Source: Mycolicibacterium sp. J2 | GTDB lineage: Bacteria; Actinomycetota; Actinomycetes; Mycobacteriales; Mycobacteriaceae | Assembly (NCBI RefSeq): GCF_026240945.1 | Contig: NZ_JAPFPY010000018.1 | Span: 33,958-97,957 of the forward strand | Direction of reading: 5' to 3' | Length of the DNA: 64,000 nt | Shown: positions 50,427-59,172 of the stretch, in pieces | Position numbering within the stretch: the first letter of the stretch is position 1 | Layout: each line of letters begins with the position of its first letter | Translations under genes and position numbers: made by a program | Notes under the pieces: generated by a model | The model's database searches: none | Seen by the model: the letters and a program-made list of their open reading frames with translations, nothing else | Told to the model about the DNA's origin: nothing

Positions 50427-51583
50427 CAGTACGACCGGGGCAGACCCAGCGAGGTCTGGGCGACGAAGTTGAGGATCATCTCGCGGCTGACCGGGGCGAT
50501 GCGCGCCAGTCGCGACGCGGTCAACACCGACGCGATGCCGTACTCCTTGGTCAGGCCGTTGCCGCCGAGGGATTGCACGGCCTGGTCGACCGCCCGCACC
50601 GACGCCTCGCCCGCGGCGTACTTGGCCATGTTCGCGGCCTCGGCCGCCCCGAAATCGTCACCGGTGTCGTACAGCGTCGCGGCCTTCTGCATCATCAGCT
50701 TGGCCAGTTCGATCTCGATGTGGTTCTGCGCCAGCGGGTGCGAGATTCCCTGATGGGCGCCGATCGGCGTCTTCCAGACCTGGCGGGTCTTGACGTACTC
50801 GGTGGCCTTGCCGATCGCGAAGCGGCCCATGCCGACCGCGCTGGCCGCGCCCATGATGCGCTCGGGATTGAGCCCCGCGAACAACTGGGCGATGGCCGCG
50901 TCCTCGGAACCGACCAGGGCGTCGGCCGGCAACCGGACATCGTCGAGGAACACCTGGAACTGGCTTTCCGGGCTGATGATCTCCATGTCGATCTTGGTCC
51001 AGTTCAGGCCGGGAGTGTCGGTGGGCACGACGAACAGCGCCGGCTTGAGGTTGCCGGTCTTGTGGTCCTCGGTGCGGCCCACGACCAGTACGGCCTGGGC
51101 CTGGTCGACACCGGAGATATACGTCTTCTGGCCCTTGAGGATCCAGTCGCTGCCGTCGCGCCGGGCGGTGGTGGTGATGCGGTGGGAGTTGGATCCGGCG
51201 TCGGGTTCGGTGATGGCGAACGCCATGGTGATCGACCCGTCGGCAATGCCGGGGATCCAGCGCTTCTTCTGTTCCTCGGTGCCGAACTTGGAGATGATGG
51301 TGCCGTTGATGGCGGGTGAGACCACCATCATCAGCAGGGCCGAGCCGGCCGCGGACATCTCCTCCATGACCAGGCTGAGTTCGTACATGCCCGCGCCACC
51401 GCCGCCGTACTCCTCGGGCAGGTTCACCCCGATGAAGCCGAGCTTGCCCGCCTCAGACCATAATTCGGTGGTGTGCTGCCCGGCGCGGGCCTTCTCCAGG
51501 TAATAGTCCTGGCCGTAGTTGGCGGCCATCGCCTTGACGGCGTCGCGCAGTGCCCGCTGTTCCTCGGTCTCGATGAAACTCAT
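50426..51583 (-). CDS. fadE10: Acyl-CoA dehydrogenase FadE10-like
   Basis: A 385-residue FAD acyl-CoA dehydrogenase. It has the FAD/substrate blocks MAFAITEPDAGSNSHRI and LKGQKTYISG, and the C-terminal VRAVDQAVQSLGGNGLTKEYGIASVLTASRLARI. The catalytic base position is not the classic short-chain GIGGGT-E arrangement, so substrate class is unsure. ATG 51583 overlaps the accA2 stop (ATGA). It corresponds to Rv0972c. Confidence 0.87.
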   Translation of the reverse strand: MSFIETEEQRALRDAVKAMAANYGQDYYLEKARAGQHTTELWSEAGKLGFIGVNLPEEYGGGGAGMYELSLVMEEMSAAGSALLMMVVSPAINGTIISKFGTEEQKKRWIPGIADGSITMAFAITEPDAGSNSHRITTTARRDGSDWILKGQKTYISGVDQAQAVLVVGRTEDHKTGNLKPALFVVPTDTPGLNWTKIDMEIISPESQFQVFLDDVRLPADALVGSEDAAIAQLFAGLNPERIMGAASAVGMGRFAIGKATEYVKTRQVWKTPIGAHQGISHPLAQNHIEIELAKLMMQKAATLYDTGDDFGAAEAANMAKYAAGEASVRAVDQAVQSLGGNGLTKEYGIASVLTASRLARIAPVSREMILNFVAQTSLGLPRSY

Positions 51584-53550
51584 GCTTGTTCTCCTTCGGG
51601 TTCTTGTACACGGGCGAGCACGGCACCGACATCGACCTGTTGGCCGGCCGCGACGTGGAGTTCGGCGAGCACACCGGCCTGCGGGCTGGTGATGGTGTGC
51701 TCCATCTTCATGGCTTCCAGCCAGACCAGCGGTTGGCCCGCGATGACGGTGTCCCCGACGGCGGCTCCGACACGCACCACCGATCCGGGCATCGGGGCCA
51801 GCAGGGAGCCCTGCGCGACGGCCGCGTCGGGGTCGGGGAAGCGCGGCTGGGCCACCAGGCGCACCGCTGCCAGCGGGGAGTCGACGAACACCTCGTGGCC
51901 GTACCGGGCCACCTCGAAGGTCCGTTCCACGCCGCCGATGGACAGCACGACCCGCTCCGGCGTCGCTGTCACCAGGACGATGCCGTCGTGATCGGGCAAC
52001 TGCACCCCGGCCCGGGTGAATCGGTAGCGAACCACGTGTTCGGACCCGGCGGCGTCGAGGTAGGTGCGGGTCTGGTAGCCGGAGGCCAGGTTGCGCCACC
52101 CGCTGGGTGCGGGTGCGAACGCCGTTGCGGTGCCGCGGTTGTGCGCGGCGTCGGCAAGCGCTGCCGCCACGGCGGACGGGGCGCCCGCGGTGGCGGGACC
52201 GGCGGCCAGTTCGACCAGTCCGTGGGTGTCGAAGAAGGCGGTATCGGTGTCACCGGCGTGGAACGCCGGATGCCGCAGCACGTTGACCAACAAGTCACGA
52301 TTGGTCTTGATGCCGTGTAGGCGGGCGTTGGCCAGCGCATCGGCAAGGATCGCCGCGGCGCGCTCCCTGGTGGGCGCATAGGAGATGACCTTGGCCAGCA
52401 TCGGGTCGTAGAACACCGAAACCTGCGAGCCGTCCACGATCCCGGAGTCCACCCGCACGCCGCTGCGCCCGTCCAGCGTGTCGAATCGGGTCCGGGCCGC
52501 GGGCACGTCGAAGCGGTGCACGGGGCCGGCCTGCGGCTGCCAGTTCTCGGCTGGATCCTCGGCGTAGAGCCTCGCCTCGATCGAATGACCTTGTGCGGCA
52601 GGGGGAGCGGGGTCCAGCCGGTGACCATCGGCCACCTCGAGCTGAAGTTCGACGAGGTCCAGTCCGGTGGTCTCCTCGGTGACCGGGTGCTCCACCTGCA
52701 GCCGGGTGTTCATCTCCAGGAAGAAGAAGTCGTCGCCGACGCCGGAAGCCATGAACTCGACCGTTCCCGCACCGGTGTAGCCGATGGCCGTGGCGGCCAG
52801 CCGGGCGGCCTCGAAAAGCTTGTCCCGCATGCCCGGGGTGCGCTCCACCAGTGGGGAGGGCGCCTCTTCGATCACCTTCTGATGCCGGCGCTGGATCGAA
52901 CATTCGCGTTCCCCGACGGCCCACACGGTGCCGTGCGCATCGGCCATCACCTGCACCTCGATGTGGTGACCGCTTGCCAGGTAGCGCTCGCAGAACACTG
53001 TCGGATCACCGAACGCCGACTGCGCCTCGCGCTGGGCGGCGGCAACTTCGCCTGCCAGCGAGGACAATTCACGGACCACCCGCATGCCGCGGCCGCCACC
53101 GCCGGCCGATGCCTTGATCAGTACCGGCAGCTGATCGGCGGTGACGGTGTCCGGATCGAGTTCGGCCAGCACCGGCACCCCGGCAGCCGCCATCAGCTTC
53201 TTGGCCTCGATCTTGGAACCCATCGCCTGCACGGCGGGTACCGGCGGCCCGATCCAGGTGAGCCCGGCCTGCCGCACAGCGGCGGCGAAATCCGGGTTCT
53301 CCGAGAGGAATCCGTAGCCGGGGTGGATGGCGTCGGCGCCGGCGGCCTGCGCCGCGGCGATCAGCTGGGCGCTGTCGAGGTAGCCGTTGCGGCCGTCCAG
53401 GCGTACCCGGACGTCGGCTTCGGCCACATGAGGTGAGCCGGCGTCCGGATCGGTGTACACCGCGACGGTGCCGATACCGAGCCGGCGGCAGGTGGTGAAC
53501 ACGCGCCGGGCGATCTCACCACGGTTGGCGACGAGAACTCGTGTTATCAA
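51580..53550 (-). CDS. accA2: Acyl-CoA carboxylase alpha subunit (biotin carboxylase + BCCP)
   Basis: A 656-residue biotin-dependent carboxylase subunit. The biotin carboxylase (residues 1-445) begins ITRVLVANRGEIARRVF and includes the ATP loop KASAGGGGRGMRVV, and the catalytic ERECSIQRRHQK and EMNTRLQVEHPVTE blocks. A linker (BT) domain follows, and the biotin carrier at the C-terminus has the biotinylated lysine in EAMKMEHT. The start is TTG 53550; GTG 53562, which overlaps the accD2 stop, is possible. Partner of AccD2. Matches Rv0973c. Confidence 0.93.
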   Translation of the reverse strand: MITRVLVANRGEIARRVFTTCRRLGIGTVAVYTDPDAGSPHVAEADVRVRLDGRNGYLDSAQLIAAAQAAGADAIHPGYGFLSENPDFAAAVRQAGLTWIGPPVPAVQAMGSKIEAKKLMAAAGVPVLAELDPDTVTADQLPVLIKASAGGGGRGMRVVRELSSLAGEVAAAQREAQSAFGDPTVFCERYLASGHHIEVQVMADAHGTVWAVGERECSIQRRHQKVIEEAPSPLVERTPGMRDKLFEAARLAATAIGYTGAGTVEFMASGVGDDFFFLEMNTRLQVEHPVTEETTGLDLVELQLEVADGHRLDPAPPAAQGHSIEARLYAEDPAENWQPQAGPVHRFDVPAARTRFDTLDGRSGVRVDSGIVDGSQVSVFYDPMLAKVISYAPTRERAAAILADALANARLHGIKTNRDLLVNVLRHPAFHAGDTDTAFFDTHGLVELAAGPATAGAPSAVAAALADAAHNRGTATAFAPAPSGWRNLASGYQTRTYLDAAGSEHVVRYRFTRAGVQLPDHDGIVLVTATPERVVLSIGGVERTFEVARYGHEVFVDSPLAAVRLVAQPRFPDPDAAVAQGSLLAPMPGSVVRVGAAVGDTVIAGQPLVWLEAMKMEHTITSPQAGVLAELHVAAGQQVDVGAVLARVQEPEGEQA

Positions 53551-53558
53551 GGTGAGTC

Positions 53559-55154
53559 TCACATCCTGAAGACGCCGAAGTTCGACGTCCCCTCGATCGG
53601 ACCGCTGGCGATGGCGGACAGGCATATTCCGAGCACCGTGCGGGTGTCGCGCGGGTCGATCACCCCGTCGTCGTAGAGTCGCCCGGACAGGAAGGCGGGC
53701 AGCGACTCGGCTTCGATCTGTGCCTCGACGGCGGCCCGCAGGGCGGCGTCGGCCTCCTCGTCGACGACTTGGCCGCGCGCCTCGGCCGCGGCGCGGCTGA
53801 CGATCGAGAGCACGCCGGCCAATTGGGTGCCGCCCATCACCGCGGATTTGGCGCTGGGCCAGGCGAACAGGAAGCGCGGGTCGTAGGCCCGCCCACACAT
53901 GCCGTAATGGCCGGCGCCATAGGAGGCCCCGATCAGCAGGGAGATGTGGGGCACGGTGGAGTTGGACACGGCGTTGATCATCATCGAACCGTGCTTGATC
54001 ATCCCGCCCTCCTCGTACTGCTTACCCACCATGTAGCCGGTGGTGTTGTGCAGGAACAGAAGTGGCGTATCGGCCCGGTTGGCCAGCTGGATGAACTGGG
54101 TGGCCTTCTGCGACTCCTCGCTGAACAGCACGCCTCTGGCGTTGGCCAGGATGCCGACCGGGTATCCGTACAGCCGCGCCCAGCCGGTGACCAGCGACGA
54201 CCCGTACAGCGGTTTGAACTCGTCGAAATCCGAGTCGTCGACAATGCGGGCGATCACGTCGCGCGGATCGAACGGGATCCGCAGATCGGCGCCGACGAGG
54301 CCGATCAGCTCTTCGGTGTCGAACCGCGGTTCGAGCACCGGGGCGGGGACGGGGCCCTGTTTGTGCCAGTTCAGCCGGGCCACGATGCGCCGGCCGATCC
54401 GGATGGCGTCGAGCTCGTCGACGGCCAGGTAGTCACCCAAACCTGACGTGCGGGCGTGCATTTCGGCGCCACCGAGGGATTCGTCATCGGATTCCTCGCC
54501 GGTGGCCATCTTCACCAGCGGTGGGCCGGCCAGGAACACCTTGGAACGTTCCTTGATCATCACGACGTGGTCGGACATGCCGGGCACGTAGGCCCCGCCC
54601 GCCGTCGAGTTACCGAAAACCAAGGCGATGGTGGGAATCCCGGCCGCCGACAACCGGGTCAGATCCCGGAACATCTGACCGCCCGGGATGAAGATCTCCT
54701 TCTGAGTGGGCAGATCGGCACCGCCCGATTCCACCAACGAGATCACCGGCAACCGGTTCTGCATGGCGATCTGGTTGGCCCGCAAGATCTTCTTCAGCGT
54801 CCACGGATTGCTGGTGCCGCCCTTGACCGTCGGGTCGTTGGCCACGATCAGGCACTCGACGCCGGAGACCGCGCCGATTCCGGTGACCACGCTGGCGCCG
54901 ACCGTGAAATCGGTGCCCCACGCTGCCAGCGGGCTGAGTTCCAGGAACGGGGCGTCGGGGTCGAGCAGGAGTTCGACGCGTTCGCGCGCGGTCAGTTTGC
55001 CGCGGGCGTGGTGGCGGTCGACGTACTTGGGGCCACCGCCGGCCAGTGCCTTGGCATGCTCGGCATCCAGTTCGGCGAGTTTGGCCGCCATCACCTCGGC
55101 TGCTTCGGTGTACGCCGCCGAGGCCGGGTCGAGGGTGGATTTCAACGGGGTCAT
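53559..55154 (-). CDS. accD2: Acyl-CoA carboxylase beta subunit (carboxyltransferase)
   Basis: A 531-residue carboxyltransferase: N-terminal half for biotin binding with TVKGGTSNPWTLKKILRANQIA and ESGGADLPTQ, C-terminal half for acyl-CoA with GASYGAGHYGMCGRAYDPRF and WPSAKSAVMGG. The layout resembles the methylcrotonyl- and geranyl-CoA carboxylase beta subunits rather than the short propionyl type, so a branched or isoprenoid substrate is likely. It lies 28 bp after fadE13 and touches accA2. Matches Rv0974c. Confidence 0.92.
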   Translation of the reverse strand: MTPLKSTLDPASAAYTEAAEVMAAKLAELDAEHAKALAGGGPKYVDRHHARGKLTARERVELLLDPDAPFLELSPLAAWGTDFTVGASVVTGIGAVSGVECLIVANDPTVKGGTSNPWTLKKILRANQIAMQNRLPVISLVESGGADLPTQKEIFIPGGQMFRDLTRLSAAGIPTIALVFGNSTAGGAYVPGMSDHVVMIKERSKVFLAGPPLVKMATGEESDDESLGGAEMHARTSGLGDYLAVDELDAIRIGRRIVARLNWHKQGPVPAPVLEPRFDTEELIGLVGADLRIPFDPRDVIARIVDDSDFDEFKPLYGSSLVTGWARLYGYPVGILANARGVLFSEESQKATQFIQLANRADTPLLFLHNTTGYMVGKQYEEGGMIKHGSMMINAVSNSTVPHISLLIGASYGAGHYGMCGRAYDPRFLFAWPSAKSAVMGGTQLAGVLSIVSRAAAEARGQVVDEEADAALRAAVEAQIEAESLPAFLSGRLYDDGVIDPRDTRTVLGICLSAIASGPIEGTSNFGVFRM

Positions 55155-55182
55155 GGGCAATCCGCTCCGCTTCTTGCTGCTG

Positions 55183-56334
55183 TCATGACTGGTATCCCAA
55201 CGTCTTGGCGGCCAGCGCGATGAGGATCTCGTTGGTCCCGCCGCCGATGCCGAGGATGCGCATATCGCGGTACTGACGTTCCACCTCGGACTCGGCCATA
55301 TAGCCCATGCCGCCGAACAATTGGACGGCCTGGTTGGCCACCCACTCACCGGCCTCCACGGCGGTGTTCTTGGCGAAGCACACCTCGGTGATCAGGTTGT
55401 CCGCCCCGGCCAGTTGCCTTTCCACCACGCGGTGCGTGTAGACCCGCGCCACGTCGATCCGGCGGGCCATCTCGGCCAGCGTGTTCTGCACGGCCTGCCG
55501 GGTGATCAACGGGCGCCCGAACGTCTCGCGGTTGCGGCACCAGTCGACGGTGAGGTCCAGGCACCGCTGCGCGCTCGAATACGCTTGGGCGGCAAGGCCC
55601 ACCCGCTCGGAGACGAACGCGCCGGCGATCTGCAGGAAGCCGGTGTTCTCCACCCCGACCAGATTCTCCACCGGCACCCGGACGTCGGCGTAGGACAGCT
55701 CGGCGGTGTCACTGGACCGCCAGCCCATCTTGTCCAGTTTGCGGCTGACCTCGAAACCGGGCGTGCCCTTGTCGACCACGATGAGAGACACACCGGCCGC
55801 GCCGGGTCCACCGGTGCGTACCGCGGTCACCACGTAGTCGGCGCGCACTCCCGAGGTGATGTAGGTCTTGGCGCCGTTGACGACGTAGTGGTCGCCATCC
55901 CGCACCGCGCGCGTGGTCAGATGACCGACGTCGGAACCGCCACCCGGTTCGGTGATGGCCAGCGACCCGATCAGGTCACCGCGCAGCGTCGGGCGTACGT
56001 AGGTGTCGATCAGGCGCCGATCCCCGGAGGCGATCATGTGCGGCACCGCGATGCCGCAGGTGAACAGGGACGCGAACACGCCACCGGGGGATCCGGCCTG
56101 GTGCATCTCCTCGCAGATGACGACGGCGTCGGCGCCGTCACCGCCGCCACCACCCACCGATTCGGGCATCCCGGCCCCGAGCAGCCCGGCGGCGCCGGCC
56201 TTGCGGTGCAGCTCGCGCGGGATCTCACCGTTGCGTTCCCACTCGTCGGCGAAGGGCAGCACGTCGCGTTCGGCGAACGCGCGCACCGATTTTCGGAGCG
56301 CTTCGCGTTCGGGAGTGTGCCAGATGTCGGTCAC
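55183..56334 (-). CDS. fadE13: Acyl-CoA dehydrogenase FadE13-like
   Basis: A 383-residue acyl-CoA dehydrogenase with LAITEPGGGSDVGHLTTRAVRDGDHYVVNGAKTYITSG, the RETFGRPL block, FGGMGYMAESEVERQYRDMRILGIGGGTNEI and the catalytic Glu likely in the ERQYRD/GGTNEI region. This form is typical of long- or branched-chain and citronellyl-CoA-type dehydrogenases. GTG 56334 overlaps the AtuA stop (GTGA). Matches Rv0975c. Confidence 0.9.
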   Translation of the reverse strand: MTDIWHTPEREALRKSVRAFAERDVLPFADEWERNGEIPRELHRKAGAAGLLGAGMPESVGGGGGDGADAVVICEEMHQAGSPGGVFASLFTCGIAVPHMIASGDRRLIDTYVRPTLRGDLIGSLAITEPGGGSDVGHLTTRAVRDGDHYVVNGAKTYITSGVRADYVVTAVRTGGPGAAGVSLIVVDKGTPGFEVSRKLDKMGWRSSDTAELSYADVRVPVENLVGVENTGFLQIAGAFVSERVGLAAQAYSSAQRCLDLTVDWCRNRETFGRPLITRQAVQNTLAEMARRIDVARVYTHRVVERQLAGADNLITEVCFAKNTAVEAGEWVANQAVQLFGGMGYMAESEVERQYRDMRILGIGGGTNEILIALAAKTLGYQS

Positions 56335-58037
56335 AGCAACCTTTCCGGGATATCGAGATATCGAGACCGCAGCCATTCGCCGAGTCCCTTGGCTTGCGGG
56401 TCGAAGCGGGCCTGGTAGGCCACCCCCTCGCCGAGGATGCCCTCGATCACGAAGTTGACCGCCCGCAGATTCGGCAGCAGGTGCCGGGTCACCGGCAGGT
56501 CGGCAGTCTCGGGGAGGAGCTCGCGCACCTTGTCCACGGTCAACGTGTGTGCCAGCCAAGCCCATTCGTCTTCGGTGCGCACCCAGACGCCCACGTTGGC
56601 CGATCCGCCCTTGTCGCCGCTACGGGCCCCGGCGATGCGACCCAGCGGGGCGCGCACCACCGGCCCGGCGACCGGAGCCGGCGGCAGCGCGGGGTCCGCC
56701 ACCGGCGCCGGCTCGAGGGTGTCGGTGGCCGCTGCGATCTCGACTCGACTGCCGTCGGCGTGTACCGCGACGTGCGGCACCAGCTCGGCATCCACCCGGC
56801 CGGGCTTGAACACCCCGTACACCTGGCCGTCACCCGGCGGTGCGGTGGAGGTGAATCCGGGATAGCTGGCCAACGCGAGTTCGACTGCGGCCGAGGAGAA
56901 CTGACGTCCCACCTTGGCGGGGTCGGGATCGCGCACCACACAGTGCAGCAGTGCACTGGCGGTTTCTTCGGTATCGGCGTCGGGATGGTCGGTGCGGGCC
57001 AGCGTCCATTCCAGCTCGGCGGGCCGCACGGTGAGACTGCTCTCCAGCTGACGGCGCAGCAGCTCGGCCTTGGCCTCGATGTCCAGGCCGGTGAGCACGA
57101 ATGACGTCGCGTTGCGGAAACCGCCGATGCTGTTGAGCGACACCTTCAGCGTGGGTGGCGGCGCCTCGCCGCGCACGCCGTGCACCCGTACCCGGTCCGG
57201 CCCGTCGGCCGACAGCGACACGCTGTCCATCCGCAAGGTGACGTCCGGGTTGGGGTAGCGCGCCCCGGTGATCTCGTAGAGCAGCTGCGCGGTCACCGTG
57301 CCGGTGCTGACCGATCCGCCGGTACCGGCGTGTTTGGTGATCACCGACGACCCGTCGGCGGCGATCTCGGCCAGCGGGAATCCGGGCCGGGTGAGATCGG
57401 GTAGCTCGGTGAAGAAGGAGTAGTTGCCGCCGGTGGCCTGCGTGCCACATTCGATGATGTGGCCGGCGGCGACGGCACCGGCCAGTGCGTCGTAGTCGGT
57501 GCGTGACCAGCCGTGGTGGGCGGCGGCCGGCCCGACGGTCACCGACGCGTCGGTGACCCGGCCGGTCACCACGACGTCGGCGCCGGCGTTCAGGCAGTCG
57601 ACGATGCCCCAGGCGCCCAGGTAGGCGTTGGCCGCCAGCACGCTTCCGAATCCGAGTTCGTCGGCGCGAGCCACCAGGTCGTCGCCCTCGACATGGGCCA
57701 CGTTTACCGTCAGGCCCAGCCGATCGGCGAGCTCGCGCACCGCACCGGCCAGCGCGGCGGGGTTGAGTCCGCCGGCATTGGCCACGATCTTCACGCCCCG
57801 GTCGAGCGCGATGCCCAGGCACTCTTCGAGCTGGCGCAGGAAGGTCTTGGCGTAGCCCAGGGCCGGATTCTTGGCCCGGTCGCGGGCCAGGATGAGCATG
57901 GTGAGTTCGGCGAGGTAGTCGCCGGTCAGGTAATCCAGCTCACCGCCGGTGAGCATCTCTCGCATCGCGGCGAAGCGGTCACCGTAGAAGCCCGAACAAT
58001 TGCCGATCCGAACCGCATCACCGGCCGCAGACGCCAC
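56331..58037 (-). CDS. AtuA-like (DUF1446) protein, first gene of acyl-CoA carboxylase operon
   Basis: A 568-residue protein of the acyclic-terpene-utilisation AtuA family (DUF1446). It begins VRIGNCSGFYGDRFAAMREML and contains DYLTGDYLAELTMLIL, NAGGLNPAALA and GAVAAGHIIECGTQATGGNY. The C-terminal part (from about 470) is an AtuA-like ferredoxin-fold domain (LGRIAGARSGDKGGSANVGVW). In Pseudomonas, atuA lies with geranyl-CoA carboxylase genes and is needed for citronellol/geraniol use; its chemistry is not settled. GTG 58037 is chosen because GGGAG stands six bases upstream. Matches Rv0976c. Confidence 0.9.
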   Translation of the reverse strand: MASAAGDAVRIGNCSGFYGDRFAAMREMLTGGELDYLTGDYLAELTMLILARDRAKNPALGYAKTFLRQLEECLGIALDRGVKIVANAGGLNPAALAGAVRELADRLGLTVNVAHVEGDDLVARADELGFGSVLAANAYLGAWGIVDCLNAGADVVVTGRVTDASVTVGPAAAHHGWSRTDYDALAGAVAAGHIIECGTQATGGNYSFFTELPDLTRPGFPLAEIAADGSSVITKHAGTGGSVSTGTVTAQLLYEITGARYPNPDVTLRMDSVSLSADGPDRVRVHGVRGEAPPPTLKVSLNSIGGFRNATSFVLTGLDIEAKAELLRRQLESSLTVRPAELEWTLARTDHPDADTEETASALLHCVVRDPDPAKVGRQFSSAAVELALASYPGFTSTAPPGDGQVYGVFKPGRVDAELVPHVAVHADGSRVEIAAATDTLEPAPVADPALPPAPVAGPVVRAPLGRIAGARSGDKGGSANVGVWVRTEDEWAWLAHTLTVDKVRELLPETADLPVTRHLLPNLRAVNFVIEGILGEGVAYQARFDPQAKGLGEWLRSRYLDIPERLL

Positions 58038-58080
58038 GCATTCTCCCTTGAACCGGGCGGGATGCGGGCGCATCCCAACC

Positions 58081-58092
58081 AACCTGTAGGTT
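58081..58092. promoter_or_regulatory. Candidate operator of the AtuA/AccA2D2 operon
   Basis: AACCTGTAGGTT has perfect 5-bp arms around GT and lies 44 bp before the first gene of the six-gene operon. It fits a TetR- or GntR-type repressor site; no regulator gene is adjacent. Confidence 0.35.
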
Positions 58093-58249
58093 ATCGGGTA
58101 CCGCAGGTCTCGAGTCAAGGGGTGGGTCGCGCCTGCTGGCTCGTTTTGGAGCCGACGCGGCTCACCGGCTATCCTCAAGTGCAATTGTCGCCGCTGAGGT
58201 TCCGCGCGACTTTGACTTTTCCAGAACCAGACACAAGGAGATGCACGTC

Positions 58250-58423
58250 ATGGCCGTGCCCAAGCGGAGAATGTCGCGCTCGAACACCCGTAGCCGGCGT
58301 GCGCAGTGGAAGACCGAGGCCACCGGCCTGGTCAACGTCAACGTGGCCGGTCAGCAGCACAAGGTGCCCCGGCGCCTGCTCAAGGCTGCCCGCCTCGGCC
58401 TGGTCGACCTCGACCGCAAGTAG
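58250..58423 (+). CDS. rpmF: Ribosomal protein bL32, zinc-free form
   Basis: A 57-residue ribosomal protein starting MAVPKRRMSRSNTRSRRAQW, the hallmark N-terminus of bL32, with VPRRLLKAARLGLVDLDRK at the end. The CxxC pairs of the zinc-binding form are absent: the protein has no cysteine. Ribosome site AAGGAG lies nine bases before the ATG. A TATCCT element at about 58170 may be its -10. It precedes mprA. Confidence 0.95.
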   Translation: MAVPKRRMSRSNTRSRRAQWKTEATGLVNVNVAGQQHKVPRRLLKAARLGLVDLDRK

Positions 58424-58445
58424 CTCGGCACCGCCCGCGGCGCGC

Positions 58446-58464
58446 CTCTCAGGTCGCTCTCAGA
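58446..58464 (+). promoter_or_regulatory. MprA box (direct repeat) upstream of mprA
   Basis: CTCTCAGGTCGCTCTCAGA: two 8-base direct repeats of the type CTCTCAG(G/A) separated by TCG. This matches the published MprA recognition rule as I recall it (two 8-bp repeats, 3-bp gap). It ends 15 bp before the mprA start, implying autoregulation. Confidence 0.7.
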
Positions 58465-58479
58465 CACGCGGGTGACACT

Positions 58480-59172
58480 GTGCCGGTGCGCATTCTTGTC
58501 GTTGATGACGATCGCGCGGTGCGCGAATCGCTGCGCCGGTCGCTCTCCTTCAACGGGTACTCGGTCGAACTGGCCCAGGACGGTGTCGAGGCACTGGATC
58601 TGATCGCCAGTGACCGTCCGGACGCCTTGGTCCTGGACGTCATGATGCCGAGGCTCGATGGCCTGGAGGTCTGCCGGCACCTTCGCAGTACCGGTGACGA
58701 TCTGCCGATCTTGGTGCTGACCGCCCGTGACTCGGTGTCCGAACGGGTGGCCGGACTGGATGCGGGCGCCGACGATTACCTGCCCAAGCCCTTCGCCCTC
58801 GAAGAACTGCTGGCGCGGATGCGCGCGCTGCTGCGCCGCCGGGTGCCCGAGGACACCAGTGAATCCCGGGCCCTGACCTTTTCCGACCTCAGCCTGGATC
58901 CGGTGACCCGTGAGGTCACCCGCGGCGAGCGGTCCATCAGCCTGACCCGCACCGAGTTCGCACTGCTGGAGATGCTCATCGCGAACCCGCGCCGGGTGCT
59001 GACCCGCAGCCGCATCCTCGAGGAGGTGTGGGGTTTCGACTTCCCGACGTCGGGCAACGCCCTTGAGGTGTATGTCGGCTATCTGCGCCGCAAGACCGAG
59101 GCCGAAGGAGAACCGCGGCTGATCCACACCGTGCGCGGGGTGGGTTACGTGCTGCGTGAGACCCCACCCTGA
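58480..59172 (+). CDS. mprA: Response regulator MprA (OmpR/PhoB family)
   Basis: A 230-residue two-component regulator of envelope stress. Receiver: DDD near residue 10, the phosphorylated Asp in VLDVMMP (residue 53 with this start), Thr in VLTARDS and Lys in LPKPF. DNA-binding winged helix with SLTRTEFALLEMLIANPRRVLTRSRILEEVWG and the C-terminal LIHTVRGVGYVLRE. Nearly identical to M. tuberculosis MprA. The start is GTG 58480 (GTG 58486 possible). Its TGA overlaps the mprB ATG by one base. It should control itself, pepD and sigma-factor genes. Confidence 0.96.
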   Translation: MPVRILVVDDDRAVRESLRRSLSFNGYSVELAQDGVEALDLIASDRPDALVLDVMMPRLDGLEVCRHLRSTGDDLPILVLTARDSVSERVAGLDAGADDYLPKPFALEELLARMRALLRRRVPEDTSESRALTFSDLSLDPVTREVTRGERSISLTRTEFALLEMLIANPRRVLTRSRILEEVWGFDFPTSGNALEVYVGYLRRKTEAEGEPRLIHTVRGVGYVLRETPP

